Assembly (NCBI GenBank): GCA_023387375.1
Contig: JAEWIE010000040.1
Location: 193,561-257,560, forward strand
Length of the DNA stretch: 64,000 bases
Direction: 5' to 3'
Source of the DNA: Bacteroidota bacterium
GTDB lineage: Bacteria > Bacteroidota > Bacteroidia > Flavobacteriales > Weeksellaceae
Shown piece by piece: positions 7,955-16,929 of this stretch; the first letter of the stretch is position 1, and each line of letters opens with the position of its first letter. Both the position numbers and the translations under genes were made by a program. Under the pieces are notes generated by a model that did not search any database, was not told where the DNA came from, and saw nothing but the letters and a program-made list of their open reading frames with translations.

Positions 7955-9025
7955 TTATTTTAAAGTGTTTACGTTGTTTAGATCTTCAAAAGCACGAACG
8001 AGACGTTTTGAGAAGGTTTCCTCTCCCTTTCTAATCCATCCTCTTGGATCATAGAATTTCTTGTTCGGTTTGTCCGCTCCTTCTGGGTTTCCGATTTGCG
8101 TTCTAAGGAATTCGATTTGGTCTACCATATAATCGCGAATACCTTCGGTATAGGCAAATTGTAGGTCAGTGTCAATATTCATTTTAATAACCCCATAATC
8201 AATCGCTTCTCTAATTTCTTCTAAAGAAGATCCTGATCCGCCGTGGAATACGAAGTTCACAGGCTTTTTAGAGGTAGAGAATTTTTCTTCAACAAATTTT
8301 TGAGAGTTGTCAAGAATTTTTGGTGTTAATTTTACATTTCCTGGTTTGTAAACCCCGTGCACATTTCCAAAGGCGGCTGCAATAGTGAAGTTATTAGAAA
8401 TGGCTTTTAGCCTTTCGTACGCGTATGCCACTTCGTCAGGCTGAGTATAGAGTTTTGAAGAATCTACTCCGGAATTATCGACTCCGTCTTCTTCACCCCC
8501 TGTCACTCCAAGTTCGATTTCTAAAGTCATATCCATTTTTGCCATTCTTTCGAAATATTTAGTAGATATGTCAATGTTTTCCTCGATCGGCTCTTCAGAC
8601 AAGTCTAGCATGTGAGAAGAGTAAAGTGATTTTCCGTATAATTTATAGAACTCTTCACTTGCGTCAAGAAGCCCATCAATCCAAGGTAGTAATTTTTTTG
8701 CACAGTGGTCTGTATGTAAGATCACAGTAGCACCGTAAGCTTCTGCTAAAGTATGGATGTGTTTTGCTCCCGCAATACCTCCTAGGATGGCTGCTTTTTG
8801 CGCCTCATTGCTTAGTCCTTTTCCCGCATTGAAGGCTGCCCCTCCGTTGGAGAATTGAATGATAACAGGAGAGTTTAACTTTGCCGCTGTCTCCATGGTC
8901 GCATTCACGTTGCTCGACCCAATTACGTTCACGGCGGGCAAAGCAAATCTATTTTCTTTTGCGTATTGAAAAATGTCGGTAACCATTTGTCCGGTTGCTA
9001 CTCCTGCAGGAAACTGTCTACTCAT
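7955..9025 (-). CDS. fbaA: Class II fructose-bisphosphate aldolase
   Basis: Zinc-dependent aldolase that interconverts fructose 1,6-bisphosphate with dihydroxyacetone phosphate and glyceraldehyde 3-phosphate, in glycolysis and gluconeogenesis. The 356-residue length is that of the long FbaA branch. The zinc and active-site region TVILHTDHCAKK, the ELGVTGGEEDGVD signature and the phosphate-binding FVFHGGSGSS loop are all intact. It follows nadK on the same strand with a 72-base gap. A TAACTTTA sequence near 9068-9075 on the minus strand is a near-match to the -7 element and may be its promoter. Confidence 0.97.
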   Translation of the reverse strand: MSRQFPAGVATGQMVTDIFQYAKENRFALPAVNVIGSSNVNATMETAAKLNSPVIIQFSNGGAAFNAGKGLSNEAQKAAILGGIAGAKHIHTLAEAYGATVILHTDHCAKKLLPWIDGLLDASEEFYKLYGKSLYSSHMLDLSEEPIEENIDISTKYFERMAKMDMTLEIELGVTGGEEDGVDNSGVDSSKLYTQPDEVAYAYERLKAISNNFTIAAAFGNVHGVYKPGNVKLTPKILDNSQKFVEEKFSTSKKPVNFVFHGGSGSSLEEIREAIDYGVIKMNIDTDLQFAYTEGIRDYMVDQIEFLRTQIGNPEGADKPNKKFYDPRGWIRKGEETFSKRLVRAFEDLNNVNTLK

Positions 9026-9097
9026 TTGTTGTAGTTTTAAGGTTGAAAAATGTGGTAATTAATCTTGTAAAGTTACTAATTTTTGTTGGATCGCCTA

Positions 9098-9964
9098 TCA
9101 ATTTCTTTTGTCTTTGCCCCATAGCAGCTTTTGACGAATCGTTTCGTAGAAACTTAGGTTGGTGGGTTGCACCAGGGAAACTTTGAAATCTGCTTTTCTT
9201 ATGATTAGCTCAGTGTCTGTATCAATGTGGATTAATCTCGAATCTAGTGATAAGGAATACTGCGATACTCGGCTTTCGACTTTAAGCCTGAACTGGGCAT
9301 CGTCTTTGACAATAAGGGGTCTTACATTGAGGTTATGTGGCGCGATAGGTGTAATGACGAAGTTGTCATTTTCGGGTGCGATGATTGGACCTCCACAACT
9401 TAAGGAGTAAGCGGTAGAGCCTGTGGGTGTCGAAATAATCACACCGTCTCCCCAAAAAACGTTTAAGAACTCATCATCTATAAATGAATCGATCGTAATC
9501 ATCGAGGTCGTTTCTTTTCTGGAAACTACAATATCATTTAAAGCAAAAGGAAAAAACTCATCCGAATTGGGGCAAACTACCTCGATTACAGAACGTCTTG
9601 AAATTTTATAACTGCCCTTTAGAATTGCATCCAGTTCTTTAAACACTTCCTCTTTTGTAAAGCTCGCTAAAAATCCAAGTCGGCCGGTATTCACTCCGAC
9701 GACAGGAATTTCCAAATTCTGGACAAATAAAAGAGAGCTCACAAGTGTGCCGTCTCCTCCGAAGGTAAAGAACAAATCGACCTTTTGCTCTTTAAGATCT
9801 TCTTTGTTATGGAAAGTTTCGAAATCTTTTGAAAACTGCATGTCCTCAGCCATTCCCTGATACAAAACCGAAGCCACTCCTCGTTTGTCTAACTCAGAAA
9901 TGAACTTGCTCAGATAGAGGAACGTATCGAGATCGTTTTTTTGTGTATAGATTGCTGCTTTCAT
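9098..9964 (-). CDS. nadK: NAD kinase
   Basis: Phosphorylates NAD to NADP, the only route to NADP in most bacteria. The 288-residue protein carries the diagnostic GGDG motif in LFFTFGGDGTLVSS (about residues 68-73), the second motif GDGVIISTPTGSTAYSLSCGGP and the C-terminal IAPHNLNVRPLIV region, all typical of the PpnK fold. Length is normal. Its start codon lies 3 bases after the stop codon of the CBS-domain gene on the same strand, so the two are cotranscribed. Confidence 0.96.
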   Translation of the reverse strand: MKAAIYTQKNDLDTFLYLSKFISELDKRGVASVLYQGMAEDMQFSKDFETFHNKEDLKEQKVDLFFTFGGDGTLVSSLLFVQNLEIPVVGVNTGRLGFLASFTKEEVFKELDAILKGSYKISRRSVIEVVCPNSDEFFPFALNDIVVSRKETTSMITIDSFIDDEFLNVFWGDGVIISTPTGSTAYSLSCGGPIIAPENDNFVITPIAPHNLNVRPLIVKDDAQFRLKVESRVSQYSLSLDSRLIHIDTDTELIIRKADFKVSLVQPTNLSFYETIRQKLLWGKDKRN

Positions 9965-9967
9965 CGA

Positions 9968-10621
9968 TTAAACCTCTAAATATTTTTGGAAAAAGCCAAA
10001 TCGATCTTTTAATAATTTGTCTTTTTGGTCGTCGTATTGCTTATGTATCACCGTGTATCCATAGCGCTCAAAGGTCTCATCAATGGAGCTAAGTGTATCG
10101 CTTTTGATTTTCATCGTGATTTGCACACCGTCCTCAAGAATCGCACTAACGTAAAGACCATAAAGTTTTGAATTGTTACTTTCCACGATCGTGGTGATCT
10201 CAGAAAAAGAGTAATGGATTGTATTGGTCTGAACAGTGAGTATAGCACCACTCTCTGAAAAGAGTGGGTATTTTGAAAACTCATTAAACAAATCCTCACT
10301 TGAAATGTAACCTATGTATTTCTCGTTTTTTCCAATAACGGGAACAACGTTAGAATTAAAGATATAAAAGAGTTTTACGGTATCTAAGATGCTGCTGTCG
10401 TCATAGACGGCGAATTTTTCGAAGTGGATATCCAAAGTGCCAATCTTGTCTTCGGGACTTTCCTCTAGAAAACTTTGACTCAGTGCACCGACATAAATTC
10501 CACGATCTTTAATGAATATATGAGAATGACCAAATTCCCTGGCGATCTCGCAGGCAGATTCAATCGAATCGTTCAGGGCAAAGGCGGGATAGTCCTTGGA
10601 AATATATTCTTTTATAAACAT
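9968..10621 (-). CDS. CBS domain-containing protein
   Basis: A 217-residue cytoplasmic protein built from a CBS pair in the N-terminal two thirds, including the segments FGHSHIFIKDRGIYVGALS and FNSNVVPVIGKNEKYIGYIS. The C-terminal third, LYVSAILEDGVQITMKI, looks like a small ACT-like regulatory fold. CBS pairs usually bind adenine nucleotides. Together with the 3-base spacing to nadK this suggests, but does not show, a link to nucleotide or NAD status. The start at 10621 is preceded by A/T-rich sequence shared with the oppositely directed promoter near 10.7 kb. Confidence 0.88.
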   Translation of the reverse strand: MFIKEYISKDYPAFALNDSIESACEIAREFGHSHIFIKDRGIYVGALSQSFLEESPEDKIGTLDIHFEKFAVYDDSSILDTVKLFYIFNSNVVPVIGKNEKYIGYISSEDLFNEFSKYPLFSESGAILTVQTNTIHYSFSEITTIVESNNSKLYGLYVSAILEDGVQITMKIKSDTLSSIDETFERYGYTVIHKQYDDQKDKLLKDRFGFFQKYLEV

Positions 10622-10692
10622 GAGGCTAATTTAGGAAAAATATGAAAAGAGTCCTTGTTTTCCACTCGGATTTTGAGACTCAAAAATTTTTC

Positions 10693-10724
10693 TTGGTTTG
10701 CATTGTAAAAAAGAGTTATCTTTG
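10693..10724 (+). promoter_or_regulatory. Bacteroidota promoter without a downstream gene
   Basis: TTG at 10693-10695, a 21-base spacer and TATCTTTG at 10717-10724 give a full match to the TTG/TAnnTTTG promoter. The gene upstream (starting 10621) and the gene downstream (ending 10865) both run on the minus strand, so this plus-strand promoter serves neither. Confidence 0.7.
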
Positions 10725-10730
10725 CAGTCT

Positions 10731-10797
10731 TTCATTTTTACTTTTTATTAGATTTATTAAACCGCCCTGTCCGTAAGGATCTTGCGGTTTTTTTTGT
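10731..10797 (+). ncRNA. Candidate small RNA ending in a terminator
   Basis: Starting about 7 bases after the -7 element, the sequence contains no ATG and ends in AAACCGC (10759-10765) paired with GCGGTTT (10784-10790), followed by five more Ts. Inside the long loop, TCC and GGA close a GTAA tetraloop of the GNRA type. The predicted transcript is about 65 bases. It may be a stable small RNA or only a strong terminator with a fortuitous promoter. I cannot match it to a named RNA family. Confidence 0.45.
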
Positions 10798-10864
10798 CTC
10801 ATTTTTTAGGGAGCTATAGTCTAAATTAAGGGCTCATCGCAAATTTTGGGAGCCGATCAATGAG

Positions 10865-11401
10865 CTATTGCAGATTTTTGAAAAATTCCCAAATGACAAT
10901 TCCGCCGCAAATGGATACATTAAGCGAATGTTTTGTTCCAAACTGCGGAATTTCTAAAAAATGATCGTAAAGCGAAAGTGATTCGTCGCTTAATCCATCC
11001 ACTTCATTTCCTAGTACAACGGCGTAAGGGGTGCTTTTCTTTATATCAAAAGTTTCAATAGATTCACTGTGGGTTGTTTGTTCAATTCCAACACAAGTAT
11101 AGCCTTTCTTTTTAAGATTCTCTAAGGTCTCTGAAATGGACGCAGAATATTCCCAATCTACACTTTCCGTTGCGCCAAGAGCTGCTTTTTGTATTTCTCT
11201 ATGGGGAGGGGTGGGCGTAATTCCACACAGAATGATTTTTTTTACAATAAATGCATCTGCAGTTCGAAAAATTGACCCCACATTGTGCATGCTGCGTACA
11301 TTGTCGAGTACGACAACCAAAGGTGTTTTTTCTTTTTTCTTGAAAGCCTCAACATCGATTCGATTTAGCTCCTCTAGTTTGAGTTTTTTTGTGGATGACA
11401 T
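10865..11401 (-). CDS. SpoU/TrmH-type RNA 2'-O-methyltransferase
   Basis: A 178-residue SPOUT-fold methyltransferase that would transfer a methyl group from S-adenosylmethionine to a ribose 2'-OH of tRNA or rRNA. All three SpoU motifs are present: motif 1 in DNVRSMHNVGSIFRTADAF, motif 2 in VVLGNEVDGLSDE and motif 3 in IPQFGTKHSLNVSICGGI. It is short and lacks an N-terminal RNA-binding extension, so the target cannot be predicted. It is divergent from mutS, with 63 bases between the start codons. Confidence 0.92.
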   Translation of the reverse strand: MSSTKKLKLEELNRIDVEAFKKKEKTPLVVVLDNVRSMHNVGSIFRTADAFIVKKIILCGITPTPPHREIQKAALGATESVDWEYSASISETLENLKKKGYTCVGIEQTTHSESIETFDIKKSTPYAVVLGNEVDGLSDESLSLYDHFLEIPQFGTKHSLNVSICGGIVIWEFFKNLQ

Positions 11402-11406
11402 TTTTG

Positions 11407-11414
11407 TATTTTTG
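11407..11414 (+). promoter_or_regulatory. Bacteroidota -7 promoter element of mutS
   Basis: TATTTTTG matches TAnnTTTG and lies just outside the divergent methyltransferase start codon, 50 bases before the preferred mutS ATG. No -33 TTTG sits at an ideal distance. Confidence 0.5.
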
Positions 11415-11464
11415 ACAAAATTAATAAAAACAACGGGTCCTAGCGACCGATGTATATAAAAAAG

Positions 11465-14044
11465 ATGGCAAAGGAAAAGAAGATCACTCCCTTAATGAGT
11501 CAATACAATGGGATCAAAGCTCGCTATCCCGATGCGCTGCTTCTATTTAGAGTCGGGGATTTTTATGAGACCTTTGGAGAAGACGCAGTTAAGGCCTCTA
11601 AAATTTTAGGGATTGTTCTTACCAAGCGAAACAATGGGGATTCGCGAACGGAGCTCGCGGGTTTTCCCCATCACTCCATTGATACCTATCTTCCAAAACT
11701 AGTAAGAAGTGGGCTTCGAGTTGCCATTTGTGACCAATTGGAAGATCCCAAAGCCGTAAAAGGGATTGTAAAAAGAGGAGTAACCGAACTTGTGACTCCA
11801 GGAGTTACATTCAACGATCAAGTTCTTAATTCCAAGCGAAACAATTACCTAATGTCAATGCATAGGGTAAAAGACCGATTTGGATATGCTCTTGTGGATA
11901 TTTCAACAGGTGAGTTTTATATTGGTGAGGGGAAACTTGAGGATCTTACGCATGTAGTGGATACATTCGATCCTAGCGAAATCCTATATCAAAGACTTAA
12001 AGAGCTGCCTAACAGTCTGACGGGCAAGAATACTTTTAAACTTGAAGACTGGGCCTATCAACTTCCTTATGCGAGAGAAAAGTTAGCTACTCATTTTAAG
12101 ACCCAATCTTTAAAAGGTTTTGGTGTGGATCACTTAGAGATGGGGATTGTGGCAGCAGGTGCTATTTTCGCCTATCTTGTAGAAGACACACATCATTCGC
12201 TGCTATCACACATCACGACTCTACAAAGCATCCCCCAAAATCACTATCTCGTGCTGGATAATTTTACGCTTCGAAATTTAGAAGTTGTAAATCCAAGTCA
12301 GCGAGAGGGAAAAAGCCTATTAGACATTATTGATCATACCGTAACCCCGATGGGAGGTAGATTGTTAAGACGTCAAATTATTTTGCCGCTATTAGATCTA
12401 GAGATGATCAATAGCAGGCTCTCGTTAATTGAGTTTTTTAATGAGAAACAAGATCTTAAGTTTGAAATTCTTGAAGAACTCAAGACAATATCTGATTTGG
12501 ACCGACTTTTAGGAAAGTTAGCTTCAGGCAAAATTCTACCGAAAGAATTAGGAAATCTAAATCAAAGTTTAAAGTGCATTGAGCTCATTGATCAGAAACT
12601 CAGTGAATTTAAAGAACCTAAAGCTTTATTAAGTCCACTGCATAACCACAGAGAATTAGTCGATTATCTAGATACCCACCTTCAAGAGCAGCTGCCTGTA
12701 AGCCTATCTAAAGGTCAAGTAATTAAATCTGGTGTTTCGAGTGAACTAGATCAGTTACGGAGCTTGCAGAGCAAAGGAAAAGAATTCCTTGAGGAAATGT
12801 GCGCGCGTGAAATTGAAAGAACAGGGATCAGTTCCTTAAAAATTGATTACAATAATGTCTTTGGTTATTACATCGAGGTGAGAAACATACACAAAGACAA
12901 GGTTCCTAGCGAGTGGGTCCGTAAGCAGACCTTGGTGAATGCAGAGCGCTTTATTACCGAAGAATTAAAAGAGTATGAAACCCAAATTTTGGGCGCTCAA
13001 GATAAGATCTCTCAATTGGAATTTGAACTTTATAACGAAGTGTGCCAGCATGTCATGCAATATATTGTAGGGATTCAAGCCAATTCTCAAATTATTGCAC
13101 GAATTGATGTGGGAATCGGACTCTCCGAACTTGCGAGCGCCGAGAATTACACTCGTCCAACCTTAAATGATTCATTCTCCATCGATTTAAAAGAGGCGCG
13201 TCATCCCATCATTGAAAAGGTGCTTCCACTGGGTGAAAAATACATTCCAAACGATCTTTATTTAGACAGAGAAACCCAGCAGATCATGATGGTCACGGGA
13301 CCTAACATGGCTGGTAAGTCCGCGATCCTTCGCCAAACGGCCTTAGTATGTTTGCTTGCTCAAATTGGAAGTTTTGTTCCCGCGAGACATGCAGAAATTG
13401 GAATACTAGATCGCATATTTACGCGCGTGGGGGCTTCGGATAATATTTCAGCTGGAGAATCGACCTTCATGGTAGAAATGAATGAAGCGGCTAGTATCTT
13501 GAATAATAGAACGGAAAGGAGTCTAATTCTACTGGATGAAATCGGAAGGGGAACTTCTACGTATGACGGGGTTTCCATTGCATGGGCTATTGCCGAATTT
13601 CTTCATCAGGATAAAGCAAGGGCAAAAACTCTTTTTGCTACTCACTATCACGAATTAAACGAAATGAGTAGTTCTTTTCCGCGGATACAAAACTATCATG
13701 TTTCAATTCAGGAAAACAAGGGAAGTATTGTGTTTTTACGTAAACTTCTTCGCGGAGGTAGTGAGCATAGTTTTGGTATTCATGTGGCAAAATTAGCAGG
13801 AATGCCGGCTCCTGTGATTCACCGGGCTAATGAAATTTTGAAAACACTAGAAAGTAGAAGAGCAACTCCTGAAAAGAAAGGAAAAAAAGATCACAAAGAA
13901 GATTTACAACTTTCTTTTTTCCAGTTGGACGATCCTGTTCTTGAAAACATTAGAGAAGAACTAACCAAAATAAATATAGACGAGTTAACCCCGCTCGAGG
14001 CTTTAATGAAATTGAATTCGATCAAAAAAATGATTGGTAAGTAG
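11465..14044 (+). CDS. mutS: DNA mismatch repair protein MutS
   Basis: Recognises mismatches and small loops in DNA and recruits MutL. The sequence is full length (859 residues). The N-terminal mismatch-binding motif GDFYETFGEDA contains the Phe-x-Glu that stacks on the mispair. The connector, lever and clamp regions follow, and then the ABC-type ATPase with Walker A TGPNMAGKS (near residue 610), Walker B LILLDEIGRGTST and FATHYHEL. The C-terminal LTPLEALMKLNSIKKM peptide is the usual end. An in-frame ATG at 11450 would add five residues; the ATG at 11465 (MAKEKK) matches homologues better. Confidence 0.98.
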   Translation: MAKEKKITPLMSQYNGIKARYPDALLLFRVGDFYETFGEDAVKASKILGIVLTKRNNGDSRTELAGFPHHSIDTYLPKLVRSGLRVAICDQLEDPKAVKGIVKRGVTELVTPGVTFNDQVLNSKRNNYLMSMHRVKDRFGYALVDISTGEFYIGEGKLEDLTHVVDTFDPSEILYQRLKELPNSLTGKNTFKLEDWAYQLPYAREKLATHFKTQSLKGFGVDHLEMGIVAAGAIFAYLVEDTHHSLLSHITTLQSIPQNHYLVLDNFTLRNLEVVNPSQREGKSLLDIIDHTVTPMGGRLLRRQIILPLLDLEMINSRLSLIEFFNEKQDLKFEILEELKTISDLDRLLGKLASGKILPKELGNLNQSLKCIELIDQKLSEFKEPKALLSPLHNHRELVDYLDTHLQEQLPVSLSKGQVIKSGVSSELDQLRSLQSKGKEFLEEMCAREIERTGISSLKIDYNNVFGYYIEVRNIHKDKVPSEWVRKQTLVNAERFITEELKEYETQILGAQDKISQLEFELYNEVCQHVMQYIVGIQANSQIIARIDVGIGLSELASAENYTRPTLNDSFSIDLKEARHPIIEKVLPLGEKYIPNDLYLDRETQQIMMVTGPNMAGKSAILRQTALVCLLAQIGSFVPARHAEIGILDRIFTRVGASDNISAGESTFMVEMNEAASILNNRTERSLILLDEIGRGTSTYDGVSIAWAIAEFLHQDKARAKTLFATHYHELNEMSSSFPRIQNYHVSIQENKGSIVFLRKLLRGGSEHSFGIHVAKLAGMPAPVIHRANEILKTLESRRATPEKKGKKDHKEDLQLSFFQLDDPVLENIREELTKINIDELTPLEALMKLNSIKKMIGK

Positions 14045-14048
14045 CGCC

Positions 14049-15257
14049 TTAAAGTTTGTTTAAGGCTTCACTAATAAGCCATCCTTCACTCCAACACGCC
14101 TGAAAATTGAAACCTCCCGTGATTGCATCAATATTTAAGACTTCCCCTGCGATGTAAAGACGGTCTTGCTTTTTGGATGTCATCGTTTTAAAGTCTATTT
14201 CTTTTAAATCGACACCTCCTGCGGAAACGAATTCTTCTTTAAACGTCGACTTTCCTTTCACCAGAAACTCACTTTCGCATAAATTAGTTAAAAGGCTATG
14301 GATTTGCGCTGTCGACAAATTGGCTAGCTGAATATCCTCTTTTATGTGACAATAACGAATCATCTGATTCCAGAATCGATTGGTTACTTCAAAAAGTTTG
14401 CTTTGGGCAAGACTTTTTTTGGGATGTAGCTCTTTGTATTCCATAAATTGGGACTTTGCTTGCTCGAAAGAGAGGTTAATAAAGTTAACCACAATTTTGA
14501 AATTGTACTTTAATTCTGCTAGTTCTCTTGCATTCCATGCCGAGGCTTTAAGGATACACGGACCTGAAAGTCCCCAGTGCGTAATGAGTAAGGGGCCTGT
14601 TTCTCCAGATTTTAGTTGAGGGAGGTTAACTTCAGCTTGGGGAAAGGACGTTCCGGCTAGCCCTTCAAGTCTTGGGTCTTTAATATTAAAGGTAAACAAT
14701 GAGGGAACTTGTGGAACCAATTTATGATCCAAAGATTCTAAGAGTTTTAGAGATTTTGGTGAACTACCCGTTGCGAATATTATATAATCCGCCGTGAATT
14801 CTCCTACTGAACTTTGCACTCGAAAAAATCCATCTTCATAAGTGAGATCTAGTACTGTGGTTTTGGTACGGATTTCAAATCCTTTCTTTAGAACCTCGCT
14901 TTTAAGACATTCTATAATCGACCAGGAGGAATTAGAGATAGGGAACATTCGAGCGTCGTTTTCAATTTTGATTTCCACTCCTCTTTGAGAAAACCACTCC
15001 ATGGTATCAGCAGGTTGAAATTTTGAGAAAACACTTTTGAGTTCTTTTTTTCCTCTAGGATAAAACTCGACTAATTCTCTCGGATCGAATTCAGCATGCG
15101 ATACATTGCAGCGACCTCCACCGGAAATTTTTACTTTTTGTAATACTTCTTGATTTTGTTCTAAAATGGTTAGATGGTATTTTGAAGAATCAATATTGGC
15201 CGCGGAAAAGAATCCAGCTGCGCCACCTCCAATTACGATCACGTGCTTTTTTTGCAT
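14049..15257 (-). CDS. YhiN/HI0933-like FAD-dependent oxidoreductase
   Basis: A 402-residue flavoprotein of the HI0933 family. The FAD-binding dinucleotide fold is at the extreme N-terminus (VIGGGAAGFFSA), with the family motif KVKISGGGRCNVSH next. The C-terminus has AGGVDLKEIDFKTM and a second FAD contact in GGFNFQACWSEGWL. The substrate is unknown. The stop codon lies 4 bases from that of the convergent mutS gene, with no terminator between them. Confidence 0.9.
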   Translation of the reverse strand: MQKKHVIVIGGGAAGFFSAANIDSSKYHLTILEQNQEVLQKVKISGGGRCNVSHAEFDPRELVEFYPRGKKELKSVFSKFQPADTMEWFSQRGVEIKIENDARMFPISNSSWSIIECLKSEVLKKGFEIRTKTTVLDLTYEDGFFRVQSSVGEFTADYIIFATGSSPKSLKLLESLDHKLVPQVPSLFTFNIKDPRLEGLAGTSFPQAEVNLPQLKSGETGPLLITHWGLSGPCILKASAWNARELAELKYNFKIVVNFINLSFEQAKSQFMEYKELHPKKSLAQSKLFEVTNRFWNQMIRYCHIKEDIQLANLSTAQIHSLLTNLCESEFLVKGKSTFKEEFVSAGGVDLKEIDFKTMTSKKQDRLYIAGEVLNIDAITGGFNFQACWSEGWLISEALNKL

Positions 15258-15314
15258 GAATACGATTAATTTTCAGCTGCAAAATTACAATTTTTCTAAC
15301 CGCTCATTTATGCG

Positions 15315-15322
15315 TAATTTTG
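15315..15322 (+). promoter_or_regulatory. Bacteroidota -7 promoter element of the thioesterase gene
   Basis: TAATTTTG is a full TAnnTTTG match 23 bases before the ATG at 15345. It places transcription start between the upstream TTG codon region and the ATG, which supports the ATG as the real start. Confidence 0.6.
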
Positions 15323-15344
15323 AAGAATTAAATTGTATACTAAT

Positions 15345-15839
15345 ATGTCAACATACTTTTGTGATTTTAACGTGCGTTGGAGTGATATCGACGCGAACCG
15401 CCACTTGGCTAATTCTTCTTATATGCAATATTGCGCTCAAACCCGAATGGCTTTTATGAGTGAACGTAAGATGGGATTAAAGGAATTGAATCGATGGGGA
15501 ATTGGGCCGGTGATTCTCAATGAACAATATTCCTTTTTTAAGGAAATTTACATGGGGCAAAAAGTAAAAGTGAGTTTGGAAATTGATGGCGTTTCAGAGG
15601 ATGGAGGAATCTATCGATTTTTACATAAGTTTTATTTACCAGATGGGACTCACTGTGCGACTGCGATCGCGTTAGGCGTATGGATCGATACGATGCTTAG
15701 GAAAAGCACCACGCCTCCTTCCGATATTATAGAAGTAATGAATGAATTTAAATCAGAATCTACGAAAATCCTTACGAAAGCAGACCTTAGGGATCTACCG
15801 TTTCGTCCTGAAGATCTTGATCCATCTCAGTTAAAATAA
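15345..15839 (+). CDS. Acyl-CoA thioesterase, hotdog fold
   Basis: A 164-residue 4-hydroxybenzoyl-CoA thioesterase/YbgC-like protein that would hydrolyse acyl-CoA thioesters. The hotdog-fold active-site motif is in VRWSDIDANRHLANSSYM, where the Asp and His are the usual catalytic and binding residues. I chose the ATG at 15345 over the TTG at 15333 because of the promoter position. The gene is followed after 31 bases by thiL on the same strand, so the two may be cotranscribed without a clear functional link. The substrate is unknown. Confidence 0.87.
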   Translation: MSTYFCDFNVRWSDIDANRHLANSSYMQYCAQTRMAFMSERKMGLKELNRWGIGPVILNEQYSFFKEIYMGQKVKVSLEIDGVSEDGGIYRFLHKFYLPDGTHCATAIALGVWIDTMLRKSTTPPSDIIEVMNEFKSESTKILTKADLRDLPFRPEDLDPSQLK

Positions 15840-15870
15840 GATTTATATTTTCAAATTGATGCAATAGCTT

Positions 15871-16929
15871 ATGTTAGAAGACAAAAACCCACAGCGCACA
15901 CCGATTTCTACTTTGGGAGAGTTTGGTTTAATTAAGCATCTCACGGATACGATAAGTTTAGAGAATGAGAGCTCAAAACTAGGTGTTGGAGATGATGCAG
16001 CCGTGATCGACCCTTTGAACCAGCAAGTGCTTATCAGTACCGATACGCTCATCGAAGGAGTTCACTTCAATTTGGGCTATGTGCCTTTAAAGCATTTGGG
16101 ATATAAATCGGTCGTGGTGAATCTGAGCGATATAGCTGCCATGAACGCAACTCCTACACAAATCGTGGTCGCCGTAGCGGTTTCTAATCGTTTTCCTGTG
16201 GAAGCGTTGGAGGAAATATACGACGGGATTCGTCTTGCTTGTAAGCATTATAAAGTCGACTTAGTCGGGGGAGATACAACCAGTTCTACTTCTGGGCTAA
16301 TTCTTAATATCACGGCCATTGGGCTAAGTCCACAGGATGAAATTGTAAAACGAAGTGGCGCGAGTGAAGGAGACTTACTGGTTGTAAGTGGTGACCTTGG
16401 AGGAGCTTACCTGGGTCTTCAAATTTTAGAAAGAGAGCATTCGGTTTTCCTTGTTAATCCGAATATGCAGCCCGAAATGCAAGGTTATGAGTATATTTTA
16501 GAGCGTCAACTAAAGCCTGAGGCAAGAACAGATATTAAGGAAAAATTAGTAACTCTTGGTATTAAACCAACCTCAATGATTGATGTTTCCGATGGGCTAG
16601 CCTCTGAAATTTTACATCTTTCGCAGCAATCCGAAGTAGGAATCAGACTTTATGAAGAAAAAATTCCTTTAGACCCGAACACCATAACCACGGCCGATGA
16701 GTTCAATCTAAACCCTGCGTTGTGTGCTCTTAATGGAGGAGAAGACTACGAACTGCTTTTTACGATTGCAGCTTCGGATTATGATAAAATTCAAAATCAT
16801 CCTGATTTTTCAGTCATTGGACATGTGGTAGAAAAGGCACAAGGAAATAAACTGGTGCTTCGCGGAAGTAACGAACTAGCCGACTTAACCGCTCAAGGCT
16901 GGGATGCTTTTTTAAACGCGGAGGAGTAA
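15871..16929 (+). CDS. thiL: Thiamine-monophosphate kinase
   Basis: Makes thiamine diphosphate from thiamine monophosphate and ATP, the last step of cofactor synthesis. The 352-residue protein has the AIRS-like N-terminal metal/ATP site GVGDDAAVI, the substrate region LVGGDTTSSTSGLILNITAI, the MIDVSDGLASEI segment and the GGEDYELLF motif. It is slightly long at its N-terminus but otherwise ordinary. Its last 37 bases overlap the 3' end of the convergent LpxH-type gene. Confidence 0.95.
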   Translation: MLEDKNPQRTPISTLGEFGLIKHLTDTISLENESSKLGVGDDAAVIDPLNQQVLISTDTLIEGVHFNLGYVPLKHLGYKSVVVNLSDIAAMNATPTQIVVAVAVSNRFPVEALEEIYDGIRLACKHYKVDLVGGDTTSSTSGLILNITAIGLSPQDEIVKRSGASEGDLLVVSGDLGGAYLGLQILEREHSVFLVNPNMQPEMQGYEYILERQLKPEARTDIKEKLVTLGIKPTSMIDVSDGLASEILHLSQQSEVGIRLYEEKIPLDPNTITTADEFNLNPALCALNGGEDYELLFTIAASDYDKIQNHPDFSVIGHVVEKAQGNKLVLRGSNELADLTAQGWDAFLNAEE

